A DNA stretch of 6,307 nucleotides. Source: Planctomycetaceae bacterium (GTDB taxonomy: Bacteria; Planctomycetota; Planctomycetia; Pirellulales; Pirellulaceae). Each line of letters opens with the position of its first letter. The first letter of the stretch is position 1. Made by a program: the position numbers and the translations under genes. The stretch is from NCBI GenBank assembly GCA_002862265.1, contig PKCQ01000171.1, positions 1-6,307 on the forward strand. Direction: 5' to 3'. Under the pieces are notes generated by a model. It was not told where the DNA came from. It saw only the letters and a program-made list of their open reading frames with translations, and made no database searches. Shown piece by piece: positions 6,004-6,307 of the stretch.

Positions 6004-6198
6004 ATGGCAATCGGTGCGACCGAGGAAGAGTGGGGAATGTAGATGCGACATCAAGCGGATCAGGACCATCATGACAGCTTGCCGAATCAGATTGGATGGC
6101 TGAAAAAGGCTGGTTTTCACGAAGTCGACTGCGTTTGGCGGCATATTCTTTGGACTGTCGTAACAGCGAGTAAAAGCGTCCTGCCGAAAAGCGATTGA
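6004..6198 (+). pseudogene. Severed C-terminus of the methyltransferase, beyond in-frame TGA and TAG
   Basis: Reading on in the frame of the fusion gene past TGA 6001-6003 gives 12 codons (MAIGATEEEWGM), a TAG at 6040-6042, then 51 codons from ATG 6043 to TGA 6196-6198. This stretch is the expected end of this methyltransferase type: MRHQADQDHHDSLPNQ, then IGWLKKAGFHEVDC and a final hydrophobic strand HILWTVVTAS. No insertion or deletion is needed, only two nonsense codons. The full gene would be 5017-6198, 393 codons before the final stop. The TAG falls where I would expect Trp (TGG) before Met-x-His-Gln; that is from memory of the family, not an alignment. Explanations are recent gene decay, sequencing error, or stop-codon read-through or restart, since an ATG directly follows each stop. 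Confidence 0.7.
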
Positions 6199-6262
6199 TA
6201 ATTTGAGGCTAGGGAGACTTCCGTAGCCGCCCCGACACATGGATAATGCGAAGAATAAAGCG

Positions 6263-6305
6263 TTTTCTTTCGCTTCTCAAAAGCATTTCGGGGAGCGAAA
6301 GAAAA
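6263..6305. repeat. Long inverted repeat (hairpin) at the right edge
   Basis: TTTTCTTTCGCT at 6263-6274 is perfectly complementary to AGCGAAAGAAAA at 6294-6305. Four more pairs (two C-G, two G-U) extend the stem inward to 6278/6290, giving about 16 pairs around an 11-base loop. The left arm can instead fold with bases just upstream: AAGCG 6258-6262 with CGCTT 6271-6275. It lies 65 bases after the last methyltransferase codon. It may be a terminator for that gene or for a gene beyond the edge. A U-run is not seen on either strand inside the window, so its role is open. Confidence 0.55.
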
Positions 6306-6307
6306 GA

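Noticed and set aside
6001..6042. TGA as selenocysteine or TAG as pyrrolysine codons
   Set aside because: No catalytic Cys or Lys is expected at these positions, no SECIS- or PYLIS-like element was recognised by eye, and a Trp-to-stop change or sequence error explains the TAG more simply.
5764..6240. 158-codon minus-strand open frame
   Set aside because: It is antisense to the methyltransferase domain and its severed C-terminus, which explain the region on the plus strand.

Overview
The window looks like chromosomal DNA from a bacterium of moderate GC content. The best guess is a planctomycete of the Pirellulales type. This rests on the style of the anti-sigma (RskA-like) fragment, the PNP variant with an 'ITDMCLPD' pocket, the GNAT with a 'YYPHIGM' C-terminus, frequent non-ATG starts and weak Shine-Dalgarno signals. 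It is an inference from family resemblance, not from a marker gene. I see no phage, transposase, CRISPR, tRNA or rRNA.

Layout: (1) 1-591 (+) is the C-terminal part of a membrane-anchored RskA-type anti-sigma factor; its frame is open to the left edge. (2) 592-667 is a convergent intergenic gap with an inverted repeat that may terminate both sides. (3) 668-1645 (-) encodes UDP-glucuronate decarboxylase (UDP-xylose synthase), starting at TTG behind a good Shine-Dalgarno. (4) 1646-1857 (-) lies between two co-directional genes and holds an unexplained coding-like frame that directly continues the frame of the next gene after its TAG. (5) 1858-2895 (-) encodes a Tas/YajO-like aldo/keto reductase. 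(6) 2896-3106 is a divergent promoter region. (7) 3107-3946 and 4017-4877 (+) are two tandem trimeric-type purine nucleoside phosphorylases. (8) 4878-5016 is a short gap; its minus strand carries a coding-like small frame that runs into the end of the second PNP. (9) 5017-6198 (+) encodes a GNAT acetyltransferase fused to a SAM-dependent methyltransferase. The methyltransferase frame is broken by an in-frame TGA and an in-frame TAG, yet recognisable methyltransferase C-terminal sequence continues in the same frame to 6198. (10) 6199-6307 is non-coding and ends in a long hairpin.

How the genes work together: the two PNPs are probably one purine-salvage unit. The second keeps the guanosine/inosine-type pocket (Glu, Asn, His). 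The first has Asp and Val at the positions of human PNP Asn243 and His257, as 5'-methylthioadenosine phosphorylase does, so the pair may split 6-oxo and 6-amino purine nucleosides. UDP-xylose synthase serves sugar-nucleotide supply for cell-surface polysaccharide. No partner dehydrogenase or glycosyltransferase is in view.

The most notable points are the diverged PNP pair, the twice-interrupted GNAT-methyltransferase fusion, and two unannotated coding-like minus-strand frames. I do not see a clear new defence or mobile system.
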